From positions 1,018,501-1,082,500 of the forward strand of contig JABMCL010000453.1 in NCBI GenBank assembly GCA_018857735.1: a stretch of DNA of 64,000 nucleotides. Direction: 5' to 3'. The notes under the pieces are model-generated. The model was not told the origin of the DNA and did not search any database. It saw only the letters and a program-made list of their open reading frames with translations. Position numbers and translations under genes: made by a program. How positions within the stretch are numbered: position 1 is the stretch's first letter; each line of letters begins with the position of its first letter. The stretch is from Alviniconcha marisindica. Lineage: Eukaryota; Mollusca; Gastropoda; Provannidae. Shown in pieces: positions 62,461 through 64,000 of the stretch.

Positions 62461-63174
62461 GGTAATGACAATGAACAAACCATGGTCAATGACAGCAGAC
62501 CTGTTAAAGGTAGTTTGATGCATGTGCAAATATAACTGTGACATAAAGCGATGCAGCTGTAGGAAACACGGACTTGAATGTACGTCTGGTTATGGAGAGT
62601 GTTGTGGCGTCAGCTGTTCCAACTCCCCGAGGAACACAGACATATTTCTCTAGGCAGGTAGGCTTTTCATACATTTGTTGACAGATTAACAATCCTCTGT
62701 ACTCTGAAAAAGAGTCACATTTTAAAAGAGGTTCTTTCAGATGGGCTTATCATAACACAATGTGCATGAATTATATTTGTTTGATTCCAGTCTAGCAGGC
62801 CGACAAGACTCGTAATCAAGGATATCTTTACACCATGTCCAGAGCCTCCTCTAAAAAATAAAATAAAACACGTACTGGCTGAAACTGAGCGCTTTGTGTG
62901 GCTTGCTGGTGATGCTCTGTACCCTGGGTCCATAAGCAAGTGGAAGCTCTGGCTAATCAAGATCGCCCCCTGTGTTGATCAGCAAGCAAAACTGTGAAAA
63001 CTTTCACTCTCAGTACCCTCCCCCCCCCCCCTCCCCACTCGAATGGATAGGTCCCAAAGTATGAGTGCTTACTGCAAGATACCGGACCGTTTCATTTCTG
63101 ATTGGATAGATCAGCTTTGCTGTACGATTTTCCCGCTTCGCTTTTATTCTAGATCTAGATCTAACTGTAACAAT

Positions 63175-63303
63175 ATGACGCAACGAAGCGCGTTGTCGTT
63201 TTTGGAATCGTCTGTATCATCGTCTGCTTCAAACAAAGAAACCCTTGAAACGGCTGGGAAAACCATCGGCCCACCAGATACTAAGCGACAGAAGATAAAG
63301 GAG
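63175..63303 (+). CDS. Possible first coding exon of an unrecognised gene
   Basis: An ATG at 63175 opens MTQRSALSFLESSVSSSASN and ends TKRQKIKE with TAA. The last bases AAAGGA|GTAAAC could be a donor, so this may be exon 1 of a plus-strand gene continuing beyond the window. Composition (Ser-rich, then a KRQK basic cluster) is protein-like but I recognise no family. Low confidence. Confidence 0.25.
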
Positions 63304-63894
63304 TAAACAACACTTGGACGTGAACAGATTTTTTTTGATTTTTTTTAAATACGAAGAAGCGTGACCTTTGTTAAATGGGGGACCAGGGCACATTATTAGG
63401 CCTAGGCAATGTTAACTGTACCGGCTGATTGATGGTTGGTACCGGAATTTGGTTGGTTGTTTAAGTGTCGTTTTGTGGCTTGACAAAGGGGATTTCACAG
63501 AAAATCTGCATACTGTGTGTCCTTGTCAAAATAAGTAAGCGTTCGTTTGAACCTTTTTGTGTTTGGATCTTGTTTTAGAACGTTAACAGTCATGCTGTTT
63601 CAGATTATGATTTATTTATTTTTTATTGGAATTGTTACTTTATTTTTTAATCGCCGGCACCGCGTACTGATAATTTCAAGTCTAGCGGAGGCTCTGATGT
63701 CATTTGTAGACTGTTTTTCTTTGACTGTCACATAGATCTTGCTAATATCTTTCAAATGAGATGCAACATGCTGTTTTTTGTTTTTGTTTTTTTTATTGTT
63801 GTTTTTAGAGCAGATATCGGCTGGTATGGTGTACTAATTACAGCATCTTCGTGTCATGCCTCTGTAGATTTTCGGGTATGTTTCATGAATAAAT

Positions 63895-64000
63895 GAATAA
63901 TTTAGCTTAACGTCCACGGAAGCGAGGTGGCCTATTAGGGATTAGGGGCGGGGACAAGGGGGGAAGGGGAGGAAGAAGGGGGAAGACTCGAGACAGGCGC
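63895..64000 (-). mobile_element. SINE-related 3' fragment running off the window
   Basis: TTTAGCTTAACGTCCACGG, GGTGGCCTATTAGGGATTAG and GGGCGGGGACAAGGGGGG are a diverged form of the SINE end at 25885-25935. The element continues beyond the right edge. Confidence 0.5.

Noticed and set aside
61493..62535. Plus ORFs of 230-341 codons with INRASKERGHTVVVSEGQ repeats
   Set aside because: 59-bp unit open in three frames; no start context, domain or splice support. Kept only as a repeat and a finding.

Overview
The window is nuclear DNA from an animal, most likely a marine mollusc (a gastropod would fit; this is inference). The evidence is GT-AG introns between short conserved coding exons, metazoan ciliary and mitochondrial proteins, tRNA-headed SINEs, degraded non-LTR retrotransposon pieces, long CA/GA/TA microsatellites, and introns filled with minisatellites. 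There are no bacterial operons, rRNA or CRISPR arrays.

Five protein-coding loci can be supported. (1) At the left edge, exon 1 of FAM136A on the minus strand (119-202). (2) Head-to-head with it, with 233 bp between the two start codons, a complete DYNC2I2/WDR34 gene (dynein-2 intermediate chain for ciliary retrograde transport) in 11 plus-strand exons, 436-14282. The exons sum to 1,470 nt (489 codons plus stop) with consistent phases. (3) PAAT/C10orf88-like gene on the minus strand, five exons 17928-22987, lacking only its N-terminal exon(s). (4) A heat-shock-factor-type DNA-binding protein on the minus strand, 31803-33288. (5) A patatin-like phospholipase with an EF-hand-like insertion and an N-terminal myristoylation motif on the minus strand, about 14 exons, 40789-59992. 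One more possible first exon is seen at 63175-63303.

The rest is repeats. 0-15 kb: minisatellites inside DYNC2I2 introns. 15-25 kb: PAAT introns with CA tracts, a 47-bp array and LINE fragments. 25-31 kb: CpG-containing gene-poor DNA with SINEs, a cluster of TTTGTCGCGACAAA palindromes, TG/CA/TC tracts and a 40-bp array. 33-40 kb: LINE tails, GA tracts, a 28-bp higher-order array and a G-rich 32-bp array. 40-60 kb: phospholipase introns packed with arrays. 60-64 kb: a very homogeneous 59-bp array.

The most notable observation is that many of the arrays are not random intronic satellites. Their repeat unit contains a copy of the adjoining exon edge with its splice site. This is seen at roughly a dozen exon-intron junctions in three unrelated genes, on both strands. 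In one case (DYNC2I2 exon 5) the unit is exactly 48 bp, stays open in frame and offers five in-frame acceptors. In another (PAAT) about 65 nt of exon tail plus donor is repeated about six times. Elsewhere the copied splice signal is disabled. This looks like a recurrent process of splice-junction tandem duplication, with consequences for splice-site choice.
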